The notes: a model not told the origin generated them from the sequence alone. A stretch of DNA of 64,000 nucleotides from Gerris lacustris (GCA_951217055.1 OX578286.1:30634720-30698719), one strand, 5' to 3'; numbered from the stretch's first letter, positions 22,324 to 34,400 are shown. A program made the numbers and translations.

Positions 22324-23900
22324 CAGTGATTCTCAACCTGTGGTCCGCGGGGCGGGACTGTTCCAGGTGGTCCGCGGAAAGATTGAGAAAACAACCAAGA
22401 AATATATTTTATAATTAAATGTATCGAGTCAAATATCTACAGCTAATAGAATTAAATTTTGAATAAAATACGACAGAGCTAGACCGAGGTATAAATCCAA
22501 AAAGGCGTCACAGAGTATCGGGAATTAAGAGGTCTTTCACCAGTCACCAGGAAGAGTCTAAACTTAACACAGGGCCTTCTATTCTATCACATTTCATTAG
22601 CCCCTTTTGCACCTAACACTGCAATTTTTTTTGTCGAGGTTTGTCTGTAAATTCATAGTAATGCCAAACCCCTCTACATACCCCTACTATCTATAAAACA
22701 TAATTTTTCAACCTATTACTTATTTCATTTTTATTTTAGTTTTAGTCAACATACCATGCTTTACTGTGTCAAAGACTAGTCTCAGTTACGTGAGTTACTG
22801 TTCTGTTTACAGTTTTTTCTTATCCTGTTTACATTGTGTAAATTAACGTTTGTTCTTTATGTACCTATTGGTACTTTTGTGATTTTCACTTGGAATATAA
22901 TTTAATAGTAGTTTTTCAATAGATGGATGAAAATGGTGTAGTTAAAAAAACGATTATATGTTTGTGGGAGACGTTTCGACCCTACACAAGGTCATCCTCA
23001 GTCCATTTATTGACTAAAAAATAATAAAATGCAAACCATCATATCAATTACATATTCTTTAAAACTTTGTTAAAATTGTAGATGCCAATCTATTACAATT
23101 GTGCTGTATATTTAATTTTTTATTATATGGTGATCTATGTAGGGTCGAAACGTCTCCCACAAACATATAATCGCTTTTTAACTACACCTTTTTCATCCAT
23201 CTATTGAAAAACTATTATTAATACATATATAGAAGGTGGCAATAAACCTGAGGTTTATAATTTATGTAGGTATATAAGTGAACACATGTGCATAAACACA
23301 TTACATATGTACCTACCTATGTATGTGTACATTTGACTACTTTTAAGCCAAATATTGACAAATTGTGCAATGAAATGCAGGATCAAGGTAGCCATTGATA
23401 ATATAATTTTCATTTTTTTAAATGACATTAGTCATATCTTTAAAGAACTTGTAACTCAACGCAAGTGCATTTCTATGTATAACCAAGTATAATGTGTACT
23501 CAATAAAATTCGTATGCACGTGAAATAGAGTTAATTTTTATAAGTCCTAGGTATTTGTGACATTTGGGGCCTTATAAAACGTTTACAAATATTACTATAT
23601 TCACCGCAGATCCGTTTGATTCTAATATTATTTATTGCGCTTATTATTAATCTTATTAGTAATCTGTTATTGTAGAACTGACCCATGGAAAATATTTTAT
23701 GAATAGATTACACGTTTAATTGTTGCTAATACGCGACATTTAACAATATGATAAAATATCACAAACTATTAATAAATTAAATAATATTTTAAGACGGGTA
23801 AGGGTGGGCCGAGGATGGGGGGGGGGGGGTGATTGTGGTCCGCGGGTACAGAAGGAATCTATCTAGTGGTCCACCGGTACAAAAAGGTTGAGAAACACTG
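22324..23900. mobile_element. hAT-type non-autonomous element, 1577 bp
   Basis: Starts cagtgattctcaacctgtgg and ends aggttgagaaacactg, the CAGNGGTTCTCAACC terminal type of many hAT elements. It is flanked by a perfect 8-bp duplication ctctaaac (22316-22323 and 23901-23908), the hAT hallmark. Subterminal ggtccgcggg occurs at both ends (22351-22380; 23838-23850). No hAT transposase frame survives, so it depends on a partner elsewhere. It carries a nested inverted-repeat insertion (22903-23220) and is itself inserted in an older GC-richer repeat (22247-22315 plus 23909-24140). Confidence 0.9.
22903..23220. mobile_element. Nested foldback MITE, ~318 bp
   Basis: About 88-bp arms: taatagtagtttttcaatag at the left and its near-complement ctattgaaaaactattatta at the right, continuing through gtgggagacgtttcgaccct. 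The spacer (22992-23136) holds catcctcagtccatttattg. Arms differ at only a few sites. The gtttcgac...catcytcagt pairing resembles the palindrome at 59865-60115, possibly a related family. Confidence 0.85.
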
Positions 23901-23908
23901 CTCTAAAC

Positions 23909-24212
23909 CGTTCCCATCCGCGCAGGGATCGTTTGCGAACCGTTTACTGTACGGTTCAAACGATCCTCTGACTATACTAAGTACTGGTTTGTATGACATG
24001 CATGCGCAGTAATATCAATCTTCGGATTATAGTCCTAAACCCGTTCCAACCTGATATGATTTTATTACAGTACAATGTTTAAAACCTGTTCTAAACGATT
24101 CCCGAACAATCCGCGGGACGATACAAAGGACGGTACACATAGGGGGGGGGGGGGGGGGGGGGGGTCAAACATATAATAAATGGTTTAAAAATCATAGCTA
24201 CAACAATCTTTT
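23909..24212. other. Interrupted older repeat with 23-bp G-run
   Basis: Contains paired words gcgaaccgtttactgtacggtt and aaacgattcccgaacaatccgcgg with imperfect inverted symmetry. A 23-bp G-run is at 24142-24164. Continues the context left of 22316. Confidence 0.55.
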
Positions 24213-24213
24213 T

Positions 24214-24660
24214 GTGGCCGCCATATTGATACAGCTGGCTAGATTATGCTGGTTAAACGAACTTATGTTCAAATGCCTATACAGACCCTGTCACTCCAAT
24301 TCTTTTACTATTCTAGAAGGTGTAACTCAAGGCAGCATTTTGGGTCCCTTCTTATACTCTATTTATACAGCTGACATTCCAGAACATCCTTCCACATCCA
24401 TTTCCTCTGTTGCCGATGACAAAGCAGTCCTTTCTGTAAATCCAGATCCTATCCTTGCCTCCGATTTTCTTTAAGAACACCTTCAACTGGTCCAAAAAAT
24501 GGTGAATTAAATTCAATAAAGAAAAAAGTGTACTTGTTACGTTCACTTTTCGAAGAGCTACTTGTCCACCAGTCTATTTGTATAGCATCACCAACTTCCA
24601 ATTTTAAATCATGTGCGGTACTTAGGACCATCGAAACAAACCATCGAATATCCAATCCAT
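24214..24660 (+). pseudogene. Jockey-clade LINE reverse transcriptase fragment (ORF2), degenerate
   Basis: An 86-codon open part (24214-24474) reads EGVTQGSILGPFLYSIYTADI, the RT motif-4 region, followed about 20 residues later by VADDKA, the catalytic FADD-type motif with both aspartates kept but the usual aromatic residue and threonine changed. After the stop, homology continues through +1/-1 shifts and internal stops: KFNKEKSVLVTFTFRRATCP then RYLG near 24620, as in jockey-type ORF2 downstream of the active site. Function would be RNA-templated DNA synthesis at a nicked target; this copy cannot encode it. The start ATG is only the first in frame. It runs into F2 at about 24670; the C-terminal part reappears at 27335. 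Confidence 0.85.
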
Positions 24661-24667
24661 CAATCCT

Positions 24668-27342
24668 ATAAAAAAATAGACTGCCAATTGGTGTGGCACA
24701 TAGCTTCCTCGCATCCGTATTTCATTGATTTTATGCTTTTACAAGTCATCATTGTCAAATTGGTTTAATTGTTTCCCCCGTTTTTTTTTAATCTGTCAAA
24801 ATTGTTTAGATTTTTAACACGAATTAAAGTATCAATTTAGCAAAAGTTAAAGAGCGTAGAGGGTTAAAATTAATCTGGGGCTATATGCGGGTTACTTTCG
24901 ATAAACTATAAAAGTTTCATTCAAATAAGATAAGTACTTTTGAAGCTATAGGTGTAAACAAATGTATGTTTGTGCGCATATGGAAGAGAAACAAACAGGC
25001 GCAGAAGGTTGAAACTTATATGGGGGTCATTCCATGCCAAATCACCTAAGCCTCCTGCTTCAATATCATGGATTTTTCTGATTTTTTTTTCTAGCAAAGA
25101 CCTCTATAAAAGAAGCCCAAAATATTTTTTTTAGATTTTTTACTTGAAAATTGTACCCGCAAGAATTTTTTGAAAATTTTGATTTTTCCCCGAATTTGGT
25201 GTTCCGGGGTTACGACTTATTTCACTAAAATCTTAATAACTCCCGTGTTTTTTATGATATCATCACCATATTGGTATCAAATTAAAGCTAAATGTTTACT
25301 CTTTAAGAAAATATTAAGACATATTAAATTTTTATTTTTTTAAATTTTGTTTTCTTGCCCTAAATGTTGAAATTAAGGTTGTATATATGTCATACGATAT
25401 CTCAGAAGGACCAAAAAATTAACAGTTGTTAATTTTTTAACAAAGCCTCCTAACCAACTAGTTAATACAGAAAAAAAATCAAGAGGGTGTTCTTTTTAGT
25501 TTTTAAATTATAATTTTTTAAAGTTCTCCCGTTTTTATGCTTTTTTCGTTCTAGCCGGCACTCATAAAAAAAAAATAATTTCCTTAATTAAACATATTTT
25601 CAATTATTTGCTATAGAATACATTAGTTTAATCATTAAAATACATCTATATAAAATACAATAATCTAAAAAAAAAAAAAAAAAAATAAAAAATAAAATAA
25701 AAAAATTATATATTATATACAGGGTGCCTCCGGATCTACTTACCTATAGGTATAAATGCAACAAGAAATAATATTTCGAAAAAAAGTCATTCTTTATAAA
25801 GTCTCCTGCATGTTTTGGAATGAAGATCTATCGCATCAAAAATTTCGTACCATGCACCCTGTACCCAAAAGGTACAAATTTCTGAAATTGGTCAAGAGAG
25901 AAGTGGTCTTATTTTTGATTTTTCGAGAAAATGTTATTCTTTATAAAAATAAGTATTTTCTATTCTAAGATATATACTATTTTTCTGAACATGTAAGCCA
26001 ACTTTTGTCAAAATCGGCCCAGTAGTTTAGGCTCTAGGAGTATGCACAGACGACAGACAGACATTCAGACGACAGACATTAAAGTCACAACTTTCAATAT
26101 TAAGGGGGGGGGGATTTTTGACATCCATTTCAAATTTTTTATATCAAAAATCATCTTAAAATAGAAAATATTTATTTTTATAAAGAATAACATTTTCTCG
26201 AAAAATCAAAAATAAGACCACTTCTCACTTGACCAATTTCAGAAATTTGTACCTTTTGGGTACAGGGTGCATGGTACCAAATGTTTGATGCGATAGATCT
26301 TCATTCCAAAACATACAGGAGACTTTATAAAGAATGACTTTTTTTCGAAATATTATTTCTTTTTGCAATTACACCTATAGGTAAGTAGATCCGGAGACGT
26401 AAGTATATATATATATATTTTTTTTTTTTTTAGATTATTGTATTTTATATAGATGTATTTTAATGATTAAACTAATGTATTCCATGGCATATAATAGAAA
26501 ATATGTTTAATTAAGGAAATTATTTTATTTTTATGAGTGCCGGCTAGAACGAAAAAAGCATAAAAACGGGAGAACTTTAAAAAATTATAATTTAAAAACT
26601 AAAAAGAACACCCTCTTGATTTTTTTCTGTATTAACTAGTTGGTTAGGAGGATTTGTTAAAAAAATAACAACTGTTAATTTTTTGGTCCTTCTGAGATAT
26701 CGTATGACATATATACAACCTTAATTTCAACATTTAGGGCAAGAAAACAAAATTTAAAAAAATAAAAATTTAATATGTCTTAATATTTTCTTAAAGAGTA
26801 AACATTTAGCTTTAATTTGATACCAATATGGTGATGATATCATAAAAAACACGGGAGTTATTAAGATTTTAGTGAAATAAGTCGTAACCCCGGAACACCA
26901 AATTCGGGGAAAAATCAAAATGTTCAAAAAATTCTTGCGGGTACAATTTTCAAGTAAAAAATCTAAAAAAAATATTCTGGGCTTTATTCATAGAGTTGTT
27001 TGCTAGAAAAAAAAATCAGAAAAATCCATGACATTGAAGCAGAAAATTTTCTGAAATTGGGTGATTTGGCATGGAATGACCCATGGGACCAACAATGGGC
27101 TAATTATGACAAACCACCCAAATTTTATTATAATTGAACGTGTAGTTTTTAAGATATGTTGGTTCGCAAAAATTGAACGACAGACCGACAGACCGACAGA
27201 CAGACACGGAACCAAAAATGTTCCCTGATTTCTGAAACGGATTTCTGTCTTGGAATTTTTGAAATCGGAGACCTAAATATTTTTCGTTCTTCAGAACGAT
27301 CACATAGCTTCCGTTACCTTCGGTAAGCTCGGAAGCAATATG
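24668..27342 (+). mobile_element. F2 dispersed repeat, full-length copy, carrying a nested foldback
   Basis: Left end tgccaattggtgtggcacat then agcttcctcgc; right end cacatagcttccgttacct with the hairpin gcttccgttacc..ggtaagctcggaagc. The two ends share cacatagcttcc. Internal landmarks: gcgcagaaggttgaaactta, gggaccaacaatgggctaat, a gacagaccgacagaccgaca tract and ttcttcagaacgatcac. Without its 2.06 kb foldback it is about 620 bp. It sits inside a LINE: RT sequence lies on both sides in the same orientation. Confidence 0.8.
25024..27082. mobile_element. 2.06 kb foldback element, ~950-bp arms
   Basis: Left arm 25024-25975 and right arm 26155-27082 are near-perfect inverted copies, separated by about 180 bp. 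Ends read gggtcattccatgccaaatc and gatttggcatggaatgaccc. Paired landmarks include cggatctacttacctatagg (25730s) with cctataggtaagtagatccg (26380s). The spacer carries an F1-like piece (ctgaacatgtaagccaactt ... gacgacagacagaca). Flanks atgg/atggg repeat on both sides, a likely 4-5 bp target duplication; removing the element rejoins gaaacttatatggg to accaacaatggg exactly as in the uninterrupted F2 copy at 48880-48910. Confidence 0.93.
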
Positions 27343-27712
27343 TAATGCTCCTTACATGGCCAACCGTATAATACATGATGCCCTAAATGTTCCCTACGTC
27401 CATATCCTAGCATCCTCTCGTTACAAGTCCTTCCACGCCAAGCTCATCCACTATCCTAATCCTCTCGTCCAGAACTTATCCTCTCCTCATATTCCTGGTA
27501 ATCCAAGGCGACGTCTAAAGAGAAAATGGCCCCGTGACCATCTTATAGATAAATGCTTTGGTAATCAAAATTATTGGAGTACCGCACAACTGGGTGGGGT
27601 CTCCGAATCAGAGTTGTAGGTAACTGTGCTGTAATTACCTTAAGTGAGATTAGCTGTTTGATATTATTAATTTTTATAGTTGTGGCTAAAATAATAAACA
27701 AAAAATAAACAG
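27336..27712 (+). pseudogene. Jockey-clade LINE ORF2 C-terminus and 3' UTR
   Basis: An 87-codon frame (27356-27619), open a few codons further left, reads NAPYMANRIIHDALNVPYV, the conserved stretch near the end of jockey-type ORF2, then KLIHYPNPLVQNL and RRRLKRKWPRD with a terminal stop at 27617-27619. The 3' UTR (27620-27712) ends with aataaacaaaaaataaac, a polyadenylation-like tail. It is in the same orientation as the RT piece at 24214-24660. Roughly 60-90 residues expected between the RYLG region and this part are absent, so the F2 insertion came with or followed a deletion, or the two pieces are separate copies. Confidence 0.85.
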
Positions 27713-28403
27713 GTCAAGTGTGTGCTAGTCAGTACACAGCGAGGGTCCGTAGGCAACACTGTATAGTTTAAGTAGTACCCTATTGATAGTGCTTTTTCTA
27801 AAATGCTAAAAAGCTTACTTTAAACTATCCTATGGGTCTAATATTCTGAAAACACATAAACAAACTTCTAATAAAGGTTTTTTTTGCCAGTGAACCGGTC
27901 TATAAACATATACATACATCGAAAAGAGCATAATTATAAAAAAAACGTATTTTGTCAATAAAATGATTTTTTTTTTTTCGAAATTTCCAAAATGTGGTAT
28001 CTTTACTTTTGGTCAAAGAATGTTGAGGAATTGTTTCAGAATTTTTGCACTTTACATTAGCGAGATAAAAGGGGGAAGGGGCACTTTTCACACCAACTTC
28101 AAACTCACCTACGCTCGCCTTATCAAAGCTTATAACCAAAAAATTGTATATTTTTGTAATTAGCTCGACCTACCCTTTCACGCACGATCTCCAAAAATAC
28201 CAATTATTTTTTAACCCTCAAGTTTTTTTACCCTTAATTTTTTTAAGTCGCTATATTTTTGAAATGTGTGGGTAGGTATAAGACACATTTTTGCCAAATT
28301 TCAAAGTGATCGGACGAAAGGTGTAGCGGTGAGAGCAGGCGACAGACGGACGGACGGACAGACGCAGGACAATATAAGGGTCCTTGGTTTTGCCTACAGA
28401 TCC
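27706..28403 (-). mobile_element. F4 TIR element, copy 1
   Basis: Termini agggtccgtaggcaa (27742) and the inverted ttgcctacagatcct (28403) form about 15-bp TIRs. A 36-bp extension (caggtcaagtgtgtgctagt ... acacagcg) lies outside the left TIR and is shared, in the mirrored position, with copy 2 at 55065-55802. Inside: gacggacggacagacgca tract, ggtaggtataagacacattt and ctcacctacgctcgcc. Frames at 27900-28449 are family-wide and non-coding in appearance. Confidence 0.8.
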
Positions 28404-28449
28404 TAAAAAAAGACCCTTTTTTGTGTGCTAAACGCGCATACTTGGCCAT

Positions 28450-29031
<582 letters not shown>

Positions 29032-29404
29032 ATTCAATGCACGTGGCAAAATCTAAGAGGAACTCATACAATTGAAACAATTGTTTTCTACAAGGCAAAA
29101 TGCACTTTATTTATATATTTATATATTATAAATATATTTATATATTTATACAGATATGTATCAAATGAATGTCTTGTTATTTATACACTCGTTGATTAAC
29201 GGATATGAAATAGAATAAAGGGAAGTTTGTAGTAAATTAAAATTGGATTGCATCCTATTAGTCAGATAAGAATTATTTTTAATTTACGCGCCAAAAAAAA
29301 AATTCGTTCTTTGCGCCGGCGGGCGCCAAAAATCTTGTCCACTTTTAAAATATAATTCTTATTAGTATGTGTAACATTTTTGCGCATGTTAATAATAAAA
29401 AATA

Positions 29405-29900
29405 GAATCTCTATTATGCCACTTACAAGTTGGCATGTGTGGCATATAGCTTTCTCGCGTTCTATAACGTACTTAAATTATGGCATTGTTTAAATTTTTG
29501 TTCCCACCTTTTGTTTTAAATCTGTCAAAATTGTTTTTGATTTTTGCTTCCAAGCATTCTGAAGATAACGGGGATCGTTCTGAAGAACGACAATTTATTA
29601 TGCCTTTAATATCTTTAGTGCTAAGGTAGAAATCCGTTTCAGACATCAGGGAACATTTTTTGGTTCTGTGTCTGTCTGTCTGCCTGTTGTTCAACAATTT
29701 TTTCGAACCAACAATTCTTAAAAACTACATGTGTGTAGATTTAAATTAAATTTTGGTGTAAGGTCATAATTAGCCCAATTTTTGGTCCTATGTAAGTTTC
29801 AACCTTCTGTGCCAATTAGTTTCTCTTCCACATGTACACAAACATGCATTTATTTACATCTTTATATAAGTACTTATCAGATATTTAAGAAATGTTTAAT
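29405..29900. repeat. F2 dispersed repeat, rearranged copy
   Basis: Left end ggcatgtgtggcatatagct is in F2 plus orientation for about 150 bp (to ctgtcaaaattgtttttgat). Then, from about 29570, the sequence runs as F2 minus strand (gttctgaagaacgac, gaaatccgtttcagacatca, gtctgtctgtctgcctg, aagtttcaaccttctg). So two opposite-orientation F2 parts are joined here, as at 48.7-49.6 kb. Confidence 0.75.
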
Positions 29901-29942
29901 GGTATTTCAAACCTAGCCAGAATATAGTCAAATATATTTTTT

Positions 29943-30797
29943 TACTTTTCCTCACTACTAATAGTAGGAAAAGTATTGTTTTCACAAAAATTTCTTTTTT
30001 TTTTTTTTTTCTTTTTTTTTCGAGATTTCAACGGAATTATCCGTTTTAGGTGTTTTTAAGACCTTCTGAGTGGTTTTCAGCATGACGTATGTATGTGTGT
30101 ATGTGTGTTATCATCGTAGCGCCCAAGGTATTTAACCTAGAGAGTTGAAACTTGGCAGAAAAATCAGTCCTAACCTGTAGTTGTGCCGCCCGGAAAATCA
30201 ACTTTTTGCCGCCATCTTGAACCCAGTTTGCTGAGTCAGCAAAAATTTTAAAAAATCGTAATAAATCGAAAATGGTCCTGATCGAGTTGAAATTTGGCAC
30301 GAATATACCTCTCTGTATGACAAACAAGCCCACTAAATTTCATTTTGATTTTAACCGCCATTTTGAAGTTATAAATTTTTAAATTTTGACGGTTAATAAT
30401 ACTGAAAGTATAAATAGGTTTTTGACATATAGCATATCGTTGGAACCGGAAAAAATTAAGGAACAAATATAAAAAAAAACCGATGAAATTCCATTAATTA
30501 GTTTAAAAGTTATAAGCGAATATAATTATTTATTAGTGCGATCATTTTGATGACGTCAAAGTTTGTTTACATCTGTCAAAATACCGCCAAACTTCAAATA
30601 ATAAAATAAAATATAGGTATTAAAAATAAGGTTTTTTTTTAGGAATGATAATAAATCAGTTTGTTCAGAACGGTCACCCATCCAAGTACTGACCACGTCC
30701 AATGCTGCTTCCTCCTGCTGCGAAGCAGCAGGAAAGGCCACTTTCATGACCTCTGAAGTGAGGAACAGTTACCCGAGGTACCCCGTACCCGATTTTT
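29943..30797 (-). mobile_element. F3 element, near full-length copy (~855 bp), 5S-derived end
   Basis: On the plus strand it begins with hairpin acttttcctcactac/gtaggaaaagt (29944-29974) and ends near 30797 at a T-run after cgaggtaccccgtacccg. On the minus strand the 30797 end is the head: a ctgctgcttcgcagcag stem, aagcagcattggacgtgg and tcagtacttggatgggtgacc, matching 5S rRNA gene promoter boxes (end of A, IE, C). The body includes gagtggttttcagcatgacg and tgttatcatcgtagcgccca, shared with 55860-55990. Frames of 72-95 codons on the minus strand read low-complexity sequence and are not credible. A 5S-headed (SINE3-like) retroposon is the best guess, though the length is high for that class. 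Confidence 0.75.
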
Positions 30798-30799
30798 TA

Positions 30800-31105
30800 G
30801 TTTTAAAGGTATATTAAACCTTTAGGTCAGTCCATGTTTTTTAATGTCTTGACCCTATTTCTATTTTCTCATTAGTATTATTATTTATAAGCGTGTATGT
30901 GTTCTTTGTGTAGTTGTATTTCTCTGTAGTTTATTGTGCGGAAATATTAAGGCATCTTAATAAAAATTATTTATATTTGCATAAAATAAGAATTACACCC
31001 ACGCGTGTTTTCTCTGAGAATGATTTGTTACTTGTTAATAAAACTAAATTATCTCCAACTATTTACGCACTAAAGTGTGAATTGTGTGCTACTCTCCTGA
31101 ACTGA
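30800..31105. other. Unassigned stretch with 63-codon frame
   Basis: The frame 30914-31105 has mixed, non-repetitive composition but no recognisable domain; it ends where the minisatellite begins. Confidence 0.3.
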
Positions 31106-32333
31106 ACGATCTCCTATACTATTCTGGTCTATTAATTGAACTCTCCTTTTATTTGTGGTTTATCAACTGAGAATAGTGGGATATCGTTCAGTTGATAAAC
31201 CACAAATAAATGGAAATAGTTCAGTTAATAACAGTCCAGAATAGTCGGATATAAGATATCCTACTATTCTGAACTGTTATTAACTGAACTCTTTACTTTT
31301 ATTTGTGGTTTATCAACTGAACGATATCCTACTATTCTGGACTGTTATAAACTGAACTCTTTACTTTTATTTGTAGTTTATAAACTGAACGATATCCTAC
31401 TATTCTGGACTGTTATTAACTGGACTCTTTTCTTTTATTTGTGGTTTATCAACTGAACGATATCCTACTATTCTGGTATTAACTGAACTCTTTCCTTTTA
31501 TTTATGGTTTATAAACTGAACGATATCCTACTACTCTGGACTGTTATTAACTGGACTCTTTTCTTTTATTTGTGGTTTATAAACTGAACGATATCCTACT
31601 ATTCTGGACTGTTATTAACTGAAATATTTCCATTTATTTGTGGTTTATAAACTGAACGATATCCTACTATTGTGAACTGTTATTAACTGAACTCTTTCTT
31701 TTTATTTGTGGTTTATCGAATGAACAATATCCTACTATTCTGAACTATTTCCTTTTATTTGTGGTTTATCAACTGAATGATCTCCTACTGTTCTCTTCTA
31801 TTATTAACTGAGCTGTTTCTCCTACTCTTTGCGGCGAATTAACTGAAACTATTTACTATTCTGCACTATTATTAACTGAACTGTTTTTAACTCCTGGCTG
31901 TGTTTAAACTGAACTATTTCCTACTATTCTGCACTAATATTAACTGAACTGTTTCTAACTCCTTGCGGTGTTTTAACTGAACTATTTCCTACTATTCTGC
32001 ACTATTTTTTACTGAACTGTTTCCTACTCTTTGCAGTGTTTAAACTGAACTATTTCCTACAAATCTGCACTATTATTAACTGAAATATTTCCTACTATTC
32101 TGCACTATTTTTTACTGAACTGTTTCCTACTCTTTGCAGTGTTTAAACTGAACTATTTCCTACTATTCTGCACTATTATTAACTGAACTGTTTCTAACTC
32201 CTTGCGGTGTTTAAACTGAACTATTTCCTACAAATCTGCACTATTATTAACTGAAATGTTTCCTACTATTCTGCACTATTATTAACTGAACTGTTTCCTA
32301 CTCTTTGCGGTGTTTTAACTGAACTATTTCCTA
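31106..32333. repeat. Minisatellite (aactgaactatttcctacta), left part, with inverted segment
   Basis: Units of variable composition (gaactatttcctactattct, gcactattattaactgaac, tttgtggtttatcaactga, ctttgcggtgtttaaactga) repeat with a composite period of about 60-105 bp. The segment 31172-31250 is in reverse orientation to its neighbours, giving a local palindrome centred near 31250 (ggatataagatatcc). The right half continues at 36960 after the inserted element. Confidence 0.92.
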
Positions 32334-33859
32334 CACTGAGAAAAAAGTGGGATGAAAATGCAAAAACTAAATATAGTCAATGCAGATTTGGTCACCGCAA
32401 AGTCAAATGCAATTGAAGCAACTGCATTTGGTTTGCGCCAATAATTTTTCATTTGTTTTTGTGGTTACCGCAATAAGTAGGGTTTAGTTACGCCGGTTTA
32501 GTATCCCCAATTATAAATTAGTTGTGGATACTTATTTATAATTGTTGTTACTATATTTTGTTTTATTTGTAGTTGTGGTAAATATGTGAATCTTGAAAAT
32601 CTTAACGTTGTAACCGCATCTAATGAATTAGTTGAGGGCTGAAGTATCTGAGACTAACTTTGGTGATTACAGTTGCCGCAACTATATATTTGGATTTCAC
32701 ATAAACTAAGTTGACAACGCATGACTTTTAAAAATAAAGATTATTACATTATTAGAATAAAATTAATTTTTTACTTTAGATCTACAGAAAATATAAATAT
32801 TTTATTATTATTAGTATTACCCCAATTTTTTATGTTTAATCTTTATCTTTTTGTGCAAGCATATACCGGGCCGCGCCGATAGGGGGGGCAGAGAAGAATT
32901 TGTAATCGATTATTCCTAATAGAATTAAATCTAATCATTAGATTATCATCATCGGTTGGAATCAAACTTTAATTCGATTAATGATTAAAATCGAATCAAT
33001 TTAACGTTTAACAAAAATTAACATGTATGTTTTATAATGTAATTTTGACCTAATCATTAATCGATAGATGTTGAACAAAAGACTAAAAGACCCATAAAAA
33101 ATAAATGTATAATGTGTAATAAGATGCGTTTAAGATAACATATTAGAGTAGATTTCAGTCGTCAGTTAAGAGCTACTCGAAGGAATAGAGCTTCTTTTTT
33201 TCTATACTTTGTTAATCTGGTTCTAGGATTAGGGTATTTCCATGTGTCTTATTAAAAGTAGATATTTTAATTTAAACTAAAGAGTATAAGGGATTTAGTA
33301 TTCCATGTGATTGGACATAGCATTCCAATGTAGAATGTGTTTTGTGAATTCTTCTATGGATTTAAGATTTTTTTTGGGATCACTATTGCTGCTAGATGCC
33401 ATAAAAAAATAAGAAAAATTGCCAAATTTAGAGAATTTAATGTTTGTAACAAATTTAAGGTTTGTATTCTCTAGATAAAAATGAGACATTTTTACTCTTG
33501 GCAATTTATTTGTAGGGTCAATATTTTAGCGGAAATTCAACTTCAAACATTCCTACTTTGAAGCTTTGAGCGCTTATCGGCGACAAAATTATGATTGTAG
33601 AAAAACCTTCAAAGTAGTAAAATGTCTTACATTCATCCCTAGAATGCAAAACGTTCATTACAAATATGTCTTACTATTAACTTTTTTTTTCATTTTTGCG
33701 ATAGCTCATATTAAATGGAACACCCGAAGTGAACAATACCACCAAAATGAAGTAAATCACACAAAAAAAGACTTACTCTGTTTTACCCCTTTTCACAAGA
33801 AAAGTACGCCAGGTTTCATTCATTTATGTCAAATGGTTCAAAATTTAAAGGGGGGAGAC

Positions 33860-34400
33860 TTTAGGACCACCCTGTATAATAAAGTTCTAAAATTCTAGTT
33901 TGCTCCACTCGGCCTTGAAGTTTTTTTGTAGCTTAAATGATTTAATGTAGCTATTTGTTTTTCATGATGATAACATTTACTAGCTATTCAGATAAAGTTT
34001 CTTAAAAAAAATCTTAAATTCTTGTTGAAAGCTTAAATTTTAAAAGGTAGAAATTTAAATTGACATAATATTTTACCCGCCTTCAAGTTTCCAACTAACT
34101 CCTCCAAAAAAGTATGCCTGTTCCCTCAGCTGAACTTACATTGGGGGTTTGGTTTGGATCAAAGACCGCAGTTCGTAGAGCGATTGGGCCTAAGATCTTT
34201 TTAAGGTTTTTAGGGGCGTTTGCTGGAATTTTTCCCTAGAACCAGGACCACCCTGTCTGATAAAGTTCTGAAATTCTAGTTCGCTCCATTCGCCTGTGTT
34301 TTTTTTTTTTTGTTCTTAAACGATTTAATTTTGCTATTAAGTGTTTAACATTGATTTTCATGAGGATAACATTTATTCGCTATTCAGATATATAGTTTAA
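33860..34400. repeat. Direct duplication, ~390 bp offset
   Basis: ggaccaccctgtataataaa then gttctaaaattctagtttgc (33864-33905) is repeated as ggaccaccctgtctgataaa then gttctgaaattctagttcgc (34246-34290), and further similarity continues through gataacatttactagctatt / gataacatttattcgctatt. It lies inside the 4.6 kb element. Confidence 0.75.

Noticed and set aside
24142..24164. G-quadruplex regulatory site (23-bp G-run; also C-runs at 28681 and 55413)
   Set aside because: Plain homopolymers inside repeats; lengths are unreliable in sequencing and nothing nearby would be regulated.
33566..33898. 110-codon protein in the 4.6 kb element (possible transposase part)
   Set aside because: No DDE/DDD or DNA-binding motif visible; it runs into the ggaccaccctgta repeat.
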